This document shows positions 1-9,258 of a stretch of 64,000 bases of DNA, piece by piece. The notes beneath the pieces are model-generated. The model searched no databases. It had not been told where the DNA came from and saw nothing but the letters and a program-made list of their open reading frames with translations. Numbering within the stretch: the stretch's first letter is position 1; every line of letters begins with the position of its first letter. A program made the translations under genes and the position numbers. The stretch covers positions 744,001-808,000 of the forward strand of contig NZ_SIZW01000041.1 in the NCBI RefSeq assembly GCF_009866805.1. Direction: 5' to 3'. Source of the stretch: Schauerella aestuarii. GTDB lineage: Bacteria; Pseudomonadota; Gammaproteobacteria; Burkholderiales; Burkholderiaceae_B.

Positions 1-1178
1 CCCCATTGCCGCGGATGGGGATGAGGATCGAACGGCAAGCCGTCGGATCCCACCATGGCGAGCGGATGCGTGATGATGCGTTCCACGTCGCGTTCGTCCA
101 TCAGAAAATAGATGGCGCCGGCGGGTGCGAGGCGTTTGAGCGCAGCCTCGTCGTCCAGGGCCAATTCGGCCATGACGTCGCTGAAGTCTCTTCCGGTGGC
201 GGCGGGATAGCCTTTCGACCAGGTGATCATCGTACGGCGCGAGATGCGCACGCGATCCAGCCGCAGCATGGTCGACGTGGCGGGGTAGGGATGGCAGTCG
301 AGGCACACGGGCTGGCGGGCGGCTGCCTGTTCGATCAGGGCCAGCGTTTCTTTCGAGCGGCCATGGTTTTTTTCGCCCGCCAATTTGTGGTGCGAGAACA
401 CGACGAGGGCATTCAGGGCGCGGCCGATCGTCAGTGCCTCTTCCATGGCATCGACGATCAGATCGGCTTCGTCGCGCAGGTGGGTGGCATACACGCCGGC
501 ATATTCGCGCAGCGGCGCGCCGACGGCGATGATCTCGTCCGTGGTGGCGTGTGCGGCGGGGGGGTAGAACGTACCCGTCGACAGGCCGAAGGCACCCGCG
601 TGCATGGCGTCATCGAGCAGCGCACGCATGCGCGCGATTTCGTTCTCGTCCGCCGGCCGGTCCAGGTCTGCCATGCATTCGACCCGCAGGGTGGTGTGCC
701 CTACCAGGGGAATGACGTTCGTGGCCGCAGGCGTGGCGCGCAGTGCGGCCAACCAGCCCGCAAAGGAATCAAAGCGAAAGAGTGCAGGGGGCCCCAAAAG
801 ATCGAGGGGCTGCGGGATGTCGCGTGGGGAAAGGGGGGCGAGGCTGATGCCGCAGTTGCCGGTCACGACCGTGGTAATGCCTTGGGACACCTTTGGCGTC
901 ATGTCCGGATGGGCCAGCAGATAACCATCGTCGTGCGTATGGGAGTCGATGAACCCCGGCGCGATGACCAGGCCGGTGGCATCGATGATGTGCGCATCGG
1001 ACGGCGCATCGAGCGTACCGATGGCGGCGATGCGGTCGCCTTGCACGAACACGTCGGCGCGAAAGGGTGGGGCGCCCGATCCGTCGACCACCATCCCACC
1101 GCTCAATATGAAGCTGTTCGCCTCGAGGTTCACGTGCGGCAATGCGGGTGCATGTTGAACTGGCTTGCGTTCTGGCAT
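1..1178 (-). CDS. N-acyl-D-amino-acid deacylase (D-aminoacylase), 3' end cut by window edge
   Basis: The protein hydrolyses N-acyl-D-amino acids to free D-amino acid plus carboxylate. It is an amidohydrolase-superfamily enzyme of the D-aminoacylase type, probably cytoplasmic. The reverse-strand frame from the ATG at 1178 reads MPERKPVQHAPALPHVNLEA, then the family features ILSGGMVVDGSGAPPFRADV, a GFIDSHTHDD metal-binding motif, an NCGIS motif after TTVVTG, and later CLDCHPYPA and VGSDGLPFDPHPR. The frame stays open to base 1, so about 392 codons are present and the C-terminus is missing. It starts 31 bp after the LysR stop and is the last gene of a racemase-LysR-deacylase unit, which suggests D-amino-acid use. 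The start is supported by a weak GGTAGGG upstream. Family assignment is firm; the exact substrate is not known. Confidence 0.88.
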   Translation of the reverse strand, partial: MPERKPVQHAPALPHVNLEANSFILSGGMVVDGSGAPPFRADVFVQGDRIAAIGTLDAPSDAHIIDATGLVIAPGFIDSHTHDDGYLLAHPDMTPKVSQGITTVVTGNCGISLAPLSPRDIPQPLDLLGPPALFRFDSFAGWLAALRATPAATNVIPLVGHTTLRVECMADLDRPADENEIARMRALLDDAMHAGAFGLSTGTFYPPAAHATTDEIIAVGAPLREYAGVYATHLRDEADLIVDAMEEALTIGRALNALVVFSHHKLAGEKNHGRSKETLALIEQAAARQPVCLDCHPYPATSTMLRLDRVRISRRTMITWSKGYPAATGRDFSDVMAELALDDEAALKRLAPAGAIYFLMDERDVERIITHPLAMVGSDGLPFDPHPHPRQW

Positions 1179-1209
1179 CGTCCCTACCTTTTCGGTGGTG
1201 CGGTAAGCG

Positions 1210-2115
1210 TTAAGGGTGCGGATTGTCCTGGCTGGCCACGATCCCGGCCCACAGCCGGTTCAGGGCCAGCGCGCCATTGGTTCGATCGCGATAAGCCACC
1301 AGCGATAGGGTCATGGACCACTTTTCGTCGCCCAGGGGGGTAAGCAGATCGCCTTTCTGAATCGCCGTGCAGTCCGGGAGCCAAGCAACACCTTGGCCCG
1401 ACACCGCCACATTGGCCAGCACATCGGCCATGTCGCTTTCGAACACGCCCTGGCCGACCAGGGGCTCCGGCGCGCTTTGCGCTATCAGGTCGACCATGCG
1501 GCCCAGGTACGTGCCGGCCGAATACATCAGGAGCGGCGCGGGCGGCTTGCCGCGCACCTTGGTCAACGACCAGTACTCGGCACGATCGGTGGCCACATAG
1601 GGCCGCAGGCGTTCGGTGCCGATCACCAGCCGGTCGAAACGGTCGGTGTCGAGATGAATCGGTTGCTGGGCATGATGAAAGCAAAGCAGGACATCGGCTT
1701 CGCCTGCCGCCAGCGACGTCACGGTGTCGTGCACATTGCCCGGAACGGCTTGGCAACTCAGCGAGCGGCCGTTCGACCACGTCGCCCACCAGGTTGGCAA
1801 GCGTCCCAGCGCCAGCGCGTGCGGCAAGGCGATGCGCACCTTGTCTCGCCGGGAGAGTGAGGGATCGGTCAGGCCCGCCTTGGCCTCCAGCAGCTTTTCA
1901 AGAATCTCAGCAGCCTGGCCGCGAAACTGTTCCCCTTCGGGCGTGAGCCGGGTGGGAAACACGCTGCGATCGATCAGCGCCACTCCCAGCCAGGCCTCCA
2001 GGGCCTGAATGCGCCGACTGAATGCGGTCTGCGACGTGTGCCGCTCCATGGCGGACCGGGTGAAATTGCCCAGTTCCGCAACCGTCAAAAAGTCTTGCAG
2101 CCAGCGCATATCCAT
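1210..2115 (-). CDS. LysR-family transcriptional regulator
   Basis: This is a 301-residue LysR-type regulator. The N-terminal winged helix-turn-helix is clear (MRWLQDFLTVAELGNFTRSA followed by SQTAFSRRIQALEAWLG within residues 1-60) and the rest is a periplasmic-binding-like effector domain. Its ATG at 2115 overlaps the TGA of the upstream racemase by one base, so translation is probably coupled. The deacylase follows 31 bp after its stop. LysR regulators are usually divergent from their targets; here the gene sits inside the unit, so any regulation of the D-amino-acid genes is an inference from position. The inducer is unknown. Confidence 0.9.
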   Translation of the reverse strand: MDMRWLQDFLTVAELGNFTRSAMERHTSQTAFSRRIQALEAWLGVALIDRSVFPTRLTPEGEQFRGQAAEILEKLLEAKAGLTDPSLSRRDKVRIALPHALALGRLPTWWATWSNGRSLSCQAVPGNVHDTVTSLAAGEADVLLCFHHAQQPIHLDTDRFDRLVIGTERLRPYVATDRAEYWSLTKVRGKPPAPLLMYSAGTYLGRMVDLIAQSAPEPLVGQGVFESDMADVLANVAVSGQGVAWLPDCTAIQKGDLLTPLGDEKWSMTLSLVAYRDRTNGALALNRLWAGIVASQDNPHP

Positions 2116-2864
2116 CAGGCAGCAGCCTCCATTTCAGGCAGCGGGTGATCCGCAACACGGCCACTCACCGACGCCACGACGCACGCTCGGGCGAGCGCGT
2201 CCGTGCAGTCTACTGCCGATGCGCCCATCATCTCGCGTGTGAGCACCACCGGCAACTCGGTGCAGGCAAGCAGGACACGTTCGGCGCCTTGCGCAAAAAG
2301 CCGTGCGGCCGCGCGCTGGGCGCTCTCGCGGCCCAGGGCGATGTTGCCGGCCTTCACCGACCAGATCGCGGTATCGATCATTTCTTGCTCGGCCTCGTCC
2401 GGCACGATGAATTCGTCGACCTGATGTTCGAGACGCGACTGGTACATCCGCGTGCCAACGGTGCCGCGCGTGCTCATCAGCGCCACCCGCCCGGGAGGCT
2501 GGCCCCCGGCAGTGAGGGCGTCGGCGGTGGCTTGCGCAATATGAAGGATCGGCACGCGCGCTGCAGCGGCCAGCCGCTCATGCCAGAAGTGCGCGGTATT
2601 GCAGGGGATGGCGATGTAGTCCGCGCCTGCGGCTTCCAGCTTGTGCAGGCCATCGAGCAGCCAGGCGAACGGTTCGTCGGTGCCGGCGCGAATGGCCGTC
2701 GAGCGATCGGGGATTTGCGGAATGCAATGCACCAGCATCGGCACATGCTCCTGATCGCAGGCGGCAGAGGTGTGGGCGACGATCTTGGCCATGAAGTCGA
2801 TCGTGGCGGCAGGGCCCATGCCGCCCAGGATGCCGATGCATCCATATTGATTGGGAGTATTCAT
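2115..2864 (-). CDS. Aspartate/glutamate racemase family protein
   Basis: This is a 249-residue member of the Asp/Glu/hydantoin racemase family, cofactor-independent enzymes that interconvert L- and D-amino acids through two cysteines. The glycine-rich GILGGMGPAAT at residues 11-21 is diagnostic of aspartate racemase. The two catalytic cysteines are in IPCNTAHFWH (Cys88) and LACTELPVV (Cys201). The ATG at 2864 is chosen because the family motif begins about ten residues later; the open frame upstream runs into the tRNA terminator and looks non-coding. It is the first gene of the unit with LysR and D-aminoacylase. Whether aspartate, glutamate or another amino acid is the substrate cannot be told. 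Confidence 0.9.
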   Translation of the reverse strand: MNTPNQYGCIGILGGMGPAATIDFMAKIVAHTSAACDQEHVPMLVHCIPQIPDRSTAIRAGTDEPFAWLLDGLHKLEAAGADYIAIPCNTAHFWHERLAAAARVPILHIAQATADALTAGGQPPGRVALMSTRGTVGTRMYQSRLEHQVDEFIVPDEAEQEMIDTAIWSVKAGNIALGRESAQRAAARLFAQGAERVLLACTELPVVLTREMMGASAVDCTDALARACVVASVSGRVADHPLPEMEAAA

Positions 2865-2973
2865 GGGCAAAGCATGCCCCAGCGTGTCGCGCATGCCCAA
2901 TGCAAAATACGCATTGCCTGCGACGGCCCAGCCGCGCAAGAGAAGATGACGAACAACGCAAAAGCGGCGGACG

Positions 2974-3003
2974 AAAAAAAGCCCCCGGTGAAGGAGGCTT
3001 TTT
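2974..3003 (-). terminator. Intrinsic terminator downstream of tRNA-Phe
   Basis: On the minus strand a stem GCCTCC/GGGGGC (one G-T wobble), flanked by A-rich bases on one side and TTTTTTT on the other, closes about 40 bases after the tRNA-Phe CCA end. The A-run on the opposite side means it could also work in the other direction. Confidence 0.75.
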
Positions 3004-3042
3004 CGACTGCGTTGCTGGATCGGCAATCCAGCAAAAATACTT

Positions 3043-3118
3043 TGGTGGCCCGGGGCGGAATCGAACCACCGACACAAGGATTTTCAATCCTCTGCTCTAC
3101 CGACTGAGCTACCGGGCC
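3043..3118 (-). tRNA. tRNA-Phe (GAA)
   Basis: This is a 76-base cloverleaf on the minus strand. The acceptor stem GGCCCGG pairs with CCGGGCC, the discriminator is A and the CCA is encoded. The D-arm starts GCTC, the anticodon loop is TGAAAAT with GAA anticodon, and the T-arm contains GGTTCGATTCC. All stems pair. It is separate from the hemA operon, which starts divergently about 180 bases away. Confidence 0.97.
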
Positions 3119-3191
3119 AACGAGAGAGCCGCATATTACACAAAAAATTGAAGTCGTGCACGCAACGCAGCAAAAAGATCACGCTTTCTGC

Positions 3192-3209
3192 GTCGTACCG
3201 GGGTACGAC
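3192..3209. promoter_or_regulatory. Perfect palindrome upstream of hemA (operator candidate)
   Basis: GTCGTACC and GGTACGAC form perfect 8-bp arms around a GG centre, in the spacer between divergent tRNA-Phe and hemA. It lies 24 bp upstream of a TATACT box. There is no T-run, so it is not a terminator. The binding protein is unknown. Confidence 0.45.
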
Positions 3210-3233
3210 CGGGACGGATCGGGCCTCAAGCGC

Positions 3234-3239
3234 TATACT
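3234..3239 (+). promoter_or_regulatory. -10 box candidate for hemA
   Basis: TATACT lies 62 bases upstream of the hemA ATG and matches five of six sigma70 -10 positions. No convincing -35 is seen at 16-18 bp upstream, so the promoter is either activator-dependent or weak. Confidence 0.4.
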
Positions 3240-3301
3240 TTAAGTCTAACTTCGTTGCAATCCCTGTTTACGCGTGAACCACGCTGTGTGCAGCACTTAC
3301 G

Positions 3302-4576
3302 ATGTCGATTGATGTCCTGACCTTCGGTTTGAACCACACGTCTGCGCCCGTTTCGGTGCGCGAGCGGGTGTCCATGCCCGTCGATCTGATCAAGCCGGCC
3401 ATCGAGGGATTACGCGCGGCCTTCGGCGGTGCGGTACGCGAAGCGGCCATTCTCTCTACCTGTAATCGCACCGAGGTGTACTGTGCGGCCGAGCCGCAAG
3501 TCGCCGAGCAATTGCCCGCGTGGCTGGCCGATTACAACAAGATCGAGGCTGGCGCGCTGCAGCCCCATTTGTACCGTCACCAGCAAGGCGATGCCGTGCG
3601 TCATGCGTTTCGCGTGGCCAGCGGCCTCGATTCCATGGTGTTGGGCGAGCCGCAGATTCTGGGTCAGATGAAAGACGCCGTCCGCACCGCGGGCGAGGCG
3701 GGTTCGTTGGGCACGCTGTTGCATCAGCTCTTCCAGCGCACGTTCTCGGTCGCGAAGGAAGTGCGCTCGCAAACGTCGATCGGCGCGCATTCGGTATCGA
3801 TGGCTGCGGCGGCGGTGCGTTTGGCCGAGCGGGTGTTTGGCGACATGAGCCAGACGCGTCTGCTCTTCATCGGCGCCGGCGAAATGATCGAGCTCTGTGC
3901 CACGCACTTTGCGGCGCAGAAGCCGCGCAGCATGGTGGTGGCCAACCGCACGCTGGCCCGCGCTGAAACGCTGGCCGATCGCTTTTCCGCCCAGACCATG
4001 AAGTTGGCCGATCTACCCGATCGTCTGGCCGACTTCGACGTGATCGTCTCCTGTACGGCCAGCTCCTTGCCCATCCTCGGCCTGGGGATGGTCGAGCGGG
4101 CGACCAAGCTGCGCCGGCACCGCCCCATCGTCATGGTGGATCTGGCCGTGCCGCGCGACATCGAGCCCGAAGTGGGCCGCCTGGACGACATTTATCTGTA
4201 TTCGGTCGACGATCTCGGCAAGTTCGTGCAAAGCGGCACCGATGCGCGTCGCGCAGCAGTGGTGCAAGCCGAAGCCATCATCGATACGCGGGTGGACAAC
4301 TTCATGCACTGGATGCAGTCCCGTGCCGTGGTTCCCGTCATCCGCGATCTGCATCAGTCGGCCGAGGCCTTGCGGGTGCAGGAGCTCGATCGTGCCCGCC
4401 GCGCGCTGGCGCGGGGCGAGTCGCCCGAGGCCGTGATGGAGCAGTTGGCCCATGGGCTCACGCAGAAGTACCTGCATGGTCCGCTGGCGGCGCTCAACCG
4501 CAGCGAAGCCGGTGAGCGCGAGCAATTGCTGACCTGGGTGCCACGCCTTTTCCCGACCTCCGACTCGCGTCGGTAG
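3302..4576 (+). CDS. hemA: Glutamyl-tRNA reductase
   Basis: This 424-residue enzyme performs the first committed step of C5-pathway tetrapyrrole synthesis: NADPH-dependent reduction of glutamyl-tRNA to glutamate-1-semialdehyde. The catalytic cysteine lies in [10 protein letters not shown] (Cys54). The substrate-domain motif [19 protein letters not shown] is at 108-126 and the NADPH-binding FIGAGEM at 189-195. A C-terminal dimerisation helix follows. Length is normal for the family. prfA starts about 90 bp downstream in the same direction, the same hemA-prfA-prmC order found in many proteobacteria. hemE lies separately at 24.4 kb. Confidence 0.97.
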   Translation: MSIDVLTFGLNHTSAPVSVRERVSMPVDLIKPAIEGLRAAFGGAVREAAILSTCNRTEVYCAAEPQVAEQLPAWLADYNKIEAGALQPHLYRHQQGDAVRHAFRVASGLDSMVLGEPQILGQMKDAVRTAGEAGSLGTLLHQLFQRTFSVAKEVRSQTSIGAHSVSMAAAAVRLAERVFGDMSQTRLLFIGAGEMIELCATHFAAQKPRSMVVANRTLARAETLADRFSAQTMKLADLPDRLADFDVIVSCTASSLPILGLGMVERATKLRRHRPIVMVDLAVPRDIEPEVGRLDDIYLYSVDDLGKFVQSGTDARRAAVVQAEAIIDTRVDNFMHWMQSRAVVPVIRDLHQSAEALRVQELDRARRALARGESPEAVMEQLAHGLTQKYLHGPLAALNRSEAGEREQLLTWVPRLFPTSDSRR

Positions 4577-4669
4577 CGGCGGTCGCGTCGCAGGTCGCGC
4601 GGGATCTTCGCGTGGCGCATCGTCTGGACGTCCTCCGTCCGGTCCTGTCTCCCTTCTGGTTTATTCGTT

Positions 4670-5752
4670 ATGAAATCCTCCATGCGCAGCCGGCTCGAGC
4701 AATTGTCTCGCCGTCTGATCGAAGTCGACGCCTTGCTGGCCGATCCGGATGCGGCCAACGATATGGATCGTTTTCGCAAGTTGTCGCGTGAGCGCGCTGA
4801 ACTCGATCCGGTGGTCGCCGCCTTCAGCACCTACACGCAAGCCGAAGACGATCTGTCGACCGCACAAGAGATGCTTGGCGACCCGGAAATGAAAAGCCTG
4901 GCCGAAGAAGAAATTCGTGCCTCGAAGGGCAAGCTCGAAACGTTGGGGGCCGATCTGCAGCGGTTGCTGTTGCCGCGCGATCCCAACGACGGGCGCAGTC
5001 TGTTTCTGGAAATCCGCGCCGGCACGGGCGGTGACGAGAGTGCGCTGTTTTCAGGCGATCTGCTGCGCATGTATTCGCGCTATGCCGAAAACCGCGGATG
5101 GAAGGTCGAGCTGATGTCGGAAAGTGCGTCGGAGCTGGGCGGCTACAAAGAAGTCATCGTGCGCGTGGATGGCGACGGCGCCTACGGCCGCTTGAAGTTC
5201 GAGTCGGGCGCGCACCGCGTGCAGCGGGTGCCAGCGACCGAAGCGCAGGGTCGAATCCACACCTCGGCGTGCACGGTGGCCGTGCTGCCCGAAGCGGATG
5301 CGGCGACCGAAATCGTGATCAATCCGTCGGATCTGCGCATCGACACGTTCCGTGCCAGCGGCGCGGGCGGCCAGCACATCAACAAAACCGATTCTGCCGT
5401 GCGCATCACGCACTTGCCCACGGGGTTGGTGGTGGAATGCCAGGACGATCGCTCGCAGCATCGCAACAAGGACAAGGCGCTGCAAGTATTGGCCGCGCGG
5501 TTGAAAGACGCCGAAATGCGCGAACGCCAAGGCAAGGAAGCCGCCGAGCGCAAATCACTGGTGGGCACGGGCGATCGCTCCGAGCGCATCCGCACATATA
5601 ACTTTCCGCAGGGCCGTCTTACCGACCACCGCATCAACCTCACGCTCTACAAACTGGGGCAGATCATGGAAGGCGATCTCGAAGAGCTTACCGGCGCCCT
5701 GATTGCCGAGCACCAGGCCGAGTTGCTGGCGGCGTTGGGCGACGACGTCTGA
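4670..5752 (+). CDS. prfA: Peptide chain release factor 1
   Basis: This 360-residue RF1 recognises UAA/UAG stop codons and releases the nascent chain. The stop-codon-reading tripeptide PAT is at 188-190 and the peptidyl-transferase-centre GGQ motif at 233-235, in [11 protein letters not shown]. The PxT motif, rather than SPF, separates it from RF2. The glutamine of GGQ is the methylation target of PrmC, whose gene starts six bases after this stop, so substrate and modifier are neighbours. Confidence 0.98.
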   Translation: MKSSMRSRLEQLSRRLIEVDALLADPDAANDMDRFRKLSRERAELDPVVAAFSTYTQAEDDLSTAQEMLGDPEMKSLAEEEIRASKGKLETLGADLQRLLLPRDPNDGRSLFLEIRAGTGGDESALFSGDLLRMYSRYAENRGWKVELMSESASELGGYKEVIVRVDGDGAYGRLKFESGAHRVQRVPATEAQGRIHTSACTVAVLPEADAATEIVINPSDLRIDTFRASGAGGQHINKTDSAVRITHLPTGLVVECQDDRSQHRNKDKALQVLAARLKDAEMRERQGKEAAERKSLVGTGDRSERIRTYNFPQGRLTDHRINLTLYKLGQIMEGDLEELTGALIAEHQAELLAALGDDV

Positions 5753-5757
5753 TCGCC

Positions 5758-6666
5758 ATGACCGACCGCAAAGCGTTCTCGCCGCGCGCGCTTCAGGCGA
5801 CAAGCGGTCTGCCGCGTCTGGAAGCGCGCATGTTGCTTGAAGCGGCGCTCGATAAACCACGCAGTTGGCTGCTGGCGCACGATACCGACCTGCTGCCCGA
5901 CGCTGCAGTGCAGGCGTTTACCGCTGCCGCCGCCCGCCGGCTCGCAGGCGAACCCATGGCCTACATTCTGGGTTGGCGCGAGTTCATGGGCCACCGATTC
6001 CGCGTGACCCCCGACGTGCTCATTCCGCGTCCGGACACCGAGTTGCTGGTGGAAACGGCGATTGCCGAAGTCGAGGCTGCCGTCGCTCGCCGAGCGCCGT
6101 GCGCGGCTGAGCCCGGCAACGCAACACCGGGCACGGCCCAACACGCCACCACGTGGCCATCAGACCGCGTTTCCGTGCTGGATCTGGGCACCGGCAGTGG
6201 TGCCATCGCCGTCAGTGTGGCCCTGGCGTGCCCGCACGCGCAGATGGTTGCCGTCGACGAGAGTCCCGCCGCATTGGCCGTGGCGCGCGATAATGGTGCG
6301 GCGCTGGGGGCGGCCGTGGAGTGGCTCACCGGATCCTGGTTCGAGCCGCTGGCTGCCGAGCGCCGATTTGACGTTATCGTGTCGAACCCCCCTTACATTG
6401 CCGCCGACGATCCCCATCTGCAAGCGGGCGATCTGCGCTTCGAGCCGGCAGGCGCGCTGACGGATCATGCCTGCGGCATGGCCGATCTGATTCAGATCGT
6501 GGCCGGTGCCGTGTGGCGATTGAACCCGGGTGGCGCGTTATGGGTCGAACACGGTTGGACCCAGGCTGAGGCCGTGCGGTCGCTGCTTATTGAAAACGGT
6601 TTCTCCCGTGTGGAAAGCCGGCGCGATCTGGCTGGAATCGAGCGGATTTCCGGCGGATACCTATAA
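5758..6666 (+). CDS. prmC: Release factor glutamine methyltransferase PrmC
   Basis: This 302-residue SAM-dependent N5-glutamine methyltransferase modifies the GGQ glutamine of release factors. The SAM-binding DLGTGSG motif is at 142-148 and the catalytic NPPY at 210-213, within VSNPPYIA. The N-terminal substrate-binding helical domain is present, with the PMAYILGWREFMG signature near 67-79. A short Ala/Pro/Thr-rich insert at about 112-136 lies between the domains. It starts six bases after the prfA stop and is followed after 30 bases by grxD. Confidence 0.96.
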   Translation: MTDRKAFSPRALQATSGLPRLEARMLLEAALDKPRSWLLAHDTDLLPDAAVQAFTAAAARRLAGEPMAYILGWREFMGHRFRVTPDVLIPRPDTELLVETAIAEVEAAVARRAPCAAEPGNATPGTAQHATTWPSDRVSVLDLGTGSGAIAVSVALACPHAQMVAVDESPAALAVARDNGAALGAAVEWLTGSWFEPLAAERRFDVIVSNPPYIAADDPHLQAGDLRFEPAGALTDHACGMADLIQIVAGAVWRLNPGGALWVEHGWTQAEAVRSLLIENGFSRVESRRDLAGIERISGGYL

Positions 6667-6696
6667 TTGATTCATTCACCAGATTTCGAGGTCACC

Positions 6697-7023
6697 ATGA
6701 GCGACGTTCAAACCTTTATCCGTGACACCGTCACGCAACATCCCGTCGTGCTGTTCATGAAGGGCACGGCACAATTTCCGCAGTGCGGCTTCTCCGGCAA
6801 GGCCATTCAGATCCTGAAGGGCAATGGCGTGAAGAAACTCGTCACCGTCAACGTGCTGGAAGATGACGATGTCCGTCAGGGCATCAAGGAATTCTCCAGC
6901 TGGCCGACCATTCCCCAACTGTATATCTCGGGCGAGTTCGTAGGCGGTTCGGACATCATGAATGAGATGAACGAAAGCGGCGAACTGAAAACGATGCTTG
7001 ACGGTTCGGGCGCGACGGCCTGA
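6697..7023 (+). CDS. grxD: Monothiol glutaredoxin, Grx4 family
   Basis: This 108-residue monothiol glutaredoxin has the CGFS active site at residues 30-33. Proteins of this family bind a [2Fe-2S] cluster with glutathione and act in iron-sulfur cluster delivery and iron homeostasis rather than in general disulfide reduction. [19 protein letters not shown] is the conserved glutathione-binding loop. The ATG at 6697 is used because the family N-terminus begins there, although the frame is open from the prmC stop. Its TGA overlaps the ubiX ATG by one base. Confidence 0.95.
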   Translation: MSDVQTFIRDTVTQHPVVLFMKGTAQFPQCGFSGKAIQILKGNGVKKLVTVNVLEDDDVRQGIKEFSSWPTIPQLYISGEFVGGSDIMNEMNESGELKTMLDGSGATA

Positions 7024-7610
7024 TGTCGCTGCCGGAAAAGGCGCCACCGACACGCCGGTTGGTGATCGGCATCACGGGGGCGACCGGCTCCATCTATGCG
7101 GTCCGCATGCTGCAGGTGCTGCGGGACGTGCCGGATGTGGAAACGCATGTGATCATCTCGTCGTCCGGCGTGCTGAATATCAAGCATGAGCTGGATATTT
7201 CGCGCCACGAGGTGCAGGCGTTGGCCGATCATGTACACAGCGTGCGTGATGTGGGGGCAACCCTGGCAAGCGGCGCCTTCGCAACCGCGGGCATGGTGAT
7301 CGTGCCGTGCTCGATGCGCACATTGGCGGCCGTGGCGATCGGGCTGTCGGATAACCTGATCACGCGTGCGGCCGATGTCACGTTGAAAGAACGGCGGCGG
7401 CTGGTCATGCTGGTGCGCGAAACGCCGTTCAATCTTGCGCATCTACGCAATATGACGGCCGTCACCGAAATGGGCGGCATTATTTTTCCGCCGTTGCCGG
7501 CGTTTTACCATCGGCCTCGCACCATCGAAGAGATGGTCGATCACACCGTAAAACGTGTGCTTGAAATGTTCGAGATCGACGTGCCCGGTCCCACCTGGGA
7601 AGGGACTTAA
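7023..7610 (+). CDS. ubiX: Flavin prenyltransferase UbiX
   Basis: This 195-residue UbiX-type enzyme makes prenylated FMN from FMN and dimethylallyl phosphate, the cofactor of UbiD decarboxylases in ubiquinone and aromatic-acid metabolism. The Rossmann-like GITGATGS motif lies at 16-23, and the later PCSMRTLAAVAIGLSDNL and PPLPAFYHRP segments are family signatures. Its start overlaps the grxD stop by one base. No ubiD is visible in this window. Confidence 0.95.
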   Translation: MSLPEKAPPTRRLVIGITGATGSIYAVRMLQVLRDVPDVETHVIISSSGVLNIKHELDISRHEVQALADHVHSVRDVGATLASGAFATAGMVIVPCSMRTLAAVAIGLSDNLITRAADVTLKERRRLVMLVRETPFNLAHLRNMTAVTEMGGIIFPPLPAFYHRPRTIEEMVDHTVKRVLEMFEIDVPGPTWEGT

Positions 7611-7628
7611 CGTGTTGTGTGATGGGTC

Positions 7629-8588
7629 ATGAAAGCCTCGAATAATTTCAATCGTCTTGAAAACCGGCTTCAATCCGAAACCGGCAAAGCGATCGCGGCT
7701 TTCAACATGATTGAAGACGGCGACACCATCCTGGCGTGCATGAGTGGCGGTAAAGACTCCTACACGATGCTTGCGGTGCTGATGGCCTTGCAAAAGCGCG
7801 CGCCGGTCGATTTCAAGATCATCGCGATGAATCTCGATCAGAAGCACCCCGGTTTTCCGGAAGACGTGCTGCCCGATTATCTCGAAGCGGTGGGCGTGCC
7901 GTATCGCATCGTCGAGGCCGATACGCATGCGATCGTCAAAGAGAAAGTGCCTGAGGGCAAGACCACCTGTTCGCTATGCTCGCGGCTGCGCCGGGGCGTG
8001 ATCTATCGCACCGCCAAGGAACTGGGGGCGAACAAGATCGCGCTGGGCCATCATCGCGACGATATCGTCGAAACGTTTTTCCTGAATATGTTTTTCGGCG
8101 GCAAGATGAAAGCCATGCCGCCCAAACTCGCCACCGACGATGGTGCGCATGTGGTGATCCGCCCGCTGGCGTTTTGCAAAGAGTCGGACATTGCGACGTA
8201 CGCCCGTGGCAAAGCGTTTCCGATCATTCCCTGCAATCTGTGCGGCTCGCAGGAAAATCTGCAGCGCCAGAAAGTGAAGGAAATGCTGCATCAGTGGGAG
8301 CGCGAGACGCCAGGCCGCGTCGATAACGTATTTCGTGCGCTGTCCAATGTGGTGCCCTCGCATCTCGCCGACACCGATCTGTTCGACTTCAAAGGACTTG
8401 CGTCGGATCTGGCCACTGTCAGCGAAGATGCGCTGTTCGGCGACGCGACGTTTGCACCAACACCGCTGGTGTTCGCCGGCGGCACGGAAACGCGCATGTC
8501 ATTCATTCGTCCCGAGGCGCGTCCCGCGCCGCCATCCGGACTGGCGCCGGAGACGACGCGTGCTGCAGGGCAGGAAGCCGCACGGTAA
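7629..8588 (+). CDS. ttcA: tRNA-cytidine(32) 2-sulfurtransferase TtcA
   Basis: This 319-residue enzyme thiolates cytidine 32 in certain tRNAs using ATP and a 4Fe-4S cluster. The PP-loop ATPase motif SGGKDS is at 39-44, and the two CxxC motifs that hold the cluster are CSLC (114-117) and CNLC (202-205). The C-terminal tail after about residue 275 is Pro/Ala-rich and probably disordered. It begins 18 bases after ubiX in the same direction. Opposite-strand genes follow. Confidence 0.95.
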   Translation: MKASNNFNRLENRLQSETGKAIAAFNMIEDGDTILACMSGGKDSYTMLAVLMALQKRAPVDFKIIAMNLDQKHPGFPEDVLPDYLEAVGVPYRIVEADTHAIVKEKVPEGKTTCSLCSRLRRGVIYRTAKELGANKIALGHHRDDIVETFFLNMFFGGKMKAMPPKLATDDGAHVVIRPLAFCKESDIATYARGKAFPIIPCNLCGSQENLQRQKVKEMLHQWERETPGRVDNVFRALSNVVPSHLADTDLFDFKGLASDLATVSEDALFGDATFAPTPLVFAGGTETRMSFIRPEARPAPPSGLAPETTRAAGQEAAR

Positions 8589-8643
8589 GCGACGCGCTAT
8601 ACGGCGAGTCGCACCGATGCGCCCTCCACAACCCGCATCGCAT

Positions 8644-9207
8644 TTACTTCGCAGCCGCGTGGGTGGTCACCCACTTCTCGAACGTTGCGAGAATTTTCTC
8701 GAGGAACGGCTTGATCGAATCGGACAGCTCGCCTTGCTCATTGAAGAACGTGCCGGCATTGCTCAGATAGGCCTCGGGCTGCTGCATGCAAGGCATATCG
8801 AGAAACACCAACGACTGCCGCAAGTGATGATTGGCGCCGAAACCGCCGATTGCGCCGGGCGAGGAGCTGACCACGGCGGCCGGCTTGCCGCTGTACACGC
8901 TCTTGCCATAGGGGCGTGAGCCTACGTCGATCGCGTTCTTCAGTGCGCCGGGTACGGAACGGTTGTATTCCGGTGTGACGAACAGCACGGCATCGGCGGC
9001 ACCCACGCTGTCGCGAAAGGCTTTGTAGGACGCGGGGCCGGGCGTGCCGTCGATATCCTCGTTGTAAAGCGGAAGGTCACCGATTTCGACGATGTCGAGC
9101 GACAACGAGGCGGGTGCCAGGCGTTTGAAGGCCAATGCGAGTTTGCGATTGATCGAGTCACGGCGCAAACTGCCCACGAGTACTGCAACCTTGTAAACCT
9201 TGCTCAT
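8644..9207 (-). CDS. NADPH-dependent FMN reductase family protein
   Basis: This 187-residue flavodoxin-fold protein resembles the chromate/quinone reductases ChrR and YieF. The FMN phosphate-binding LVGSLRRDSINRKLA lies near residues 10-25 and the PEYNRSVPGALKNAIDVGSRP signature near 78-98. It probably carries out NAD(P)H-dependent reduction of quinones or other electron acceptors in the cytoplasm. It lies 51 bases downstream of folB on the same strand. Substrate preference cannot be read from sequence. Confidence 0.88.
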   Translation of the reverse strand: MSKVYKVAVLVGSLRRDSINRKLALAFKRLAPASLSLDIVEIGDLPLYNEDIDGTPGPASYKAFRDSVGAADAVLFVTPEYNRSVPGALKNAIDVGSRPYGKSVYSGKPAAVVSSSPGAIGGFGANHHLRQSLVFLDMPCMQQPEAYLSNAGTFFNEQGELSDSIKPFLEKILATFEKWVTTHAAAK

Positions 9208-9258
9208 AGCGCTTCCTTATGTGAGAGGGTCAGCGCAAATCCTAACCGATAGATGTGG

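Noticed and set aside
6-1343. Long plus-strand open frame at the left edge
   Set aside because: It is antisense to the D-aminoacylase frame, whose family motifs are unambiguous; its translation is low-complexity and resembles nothing.
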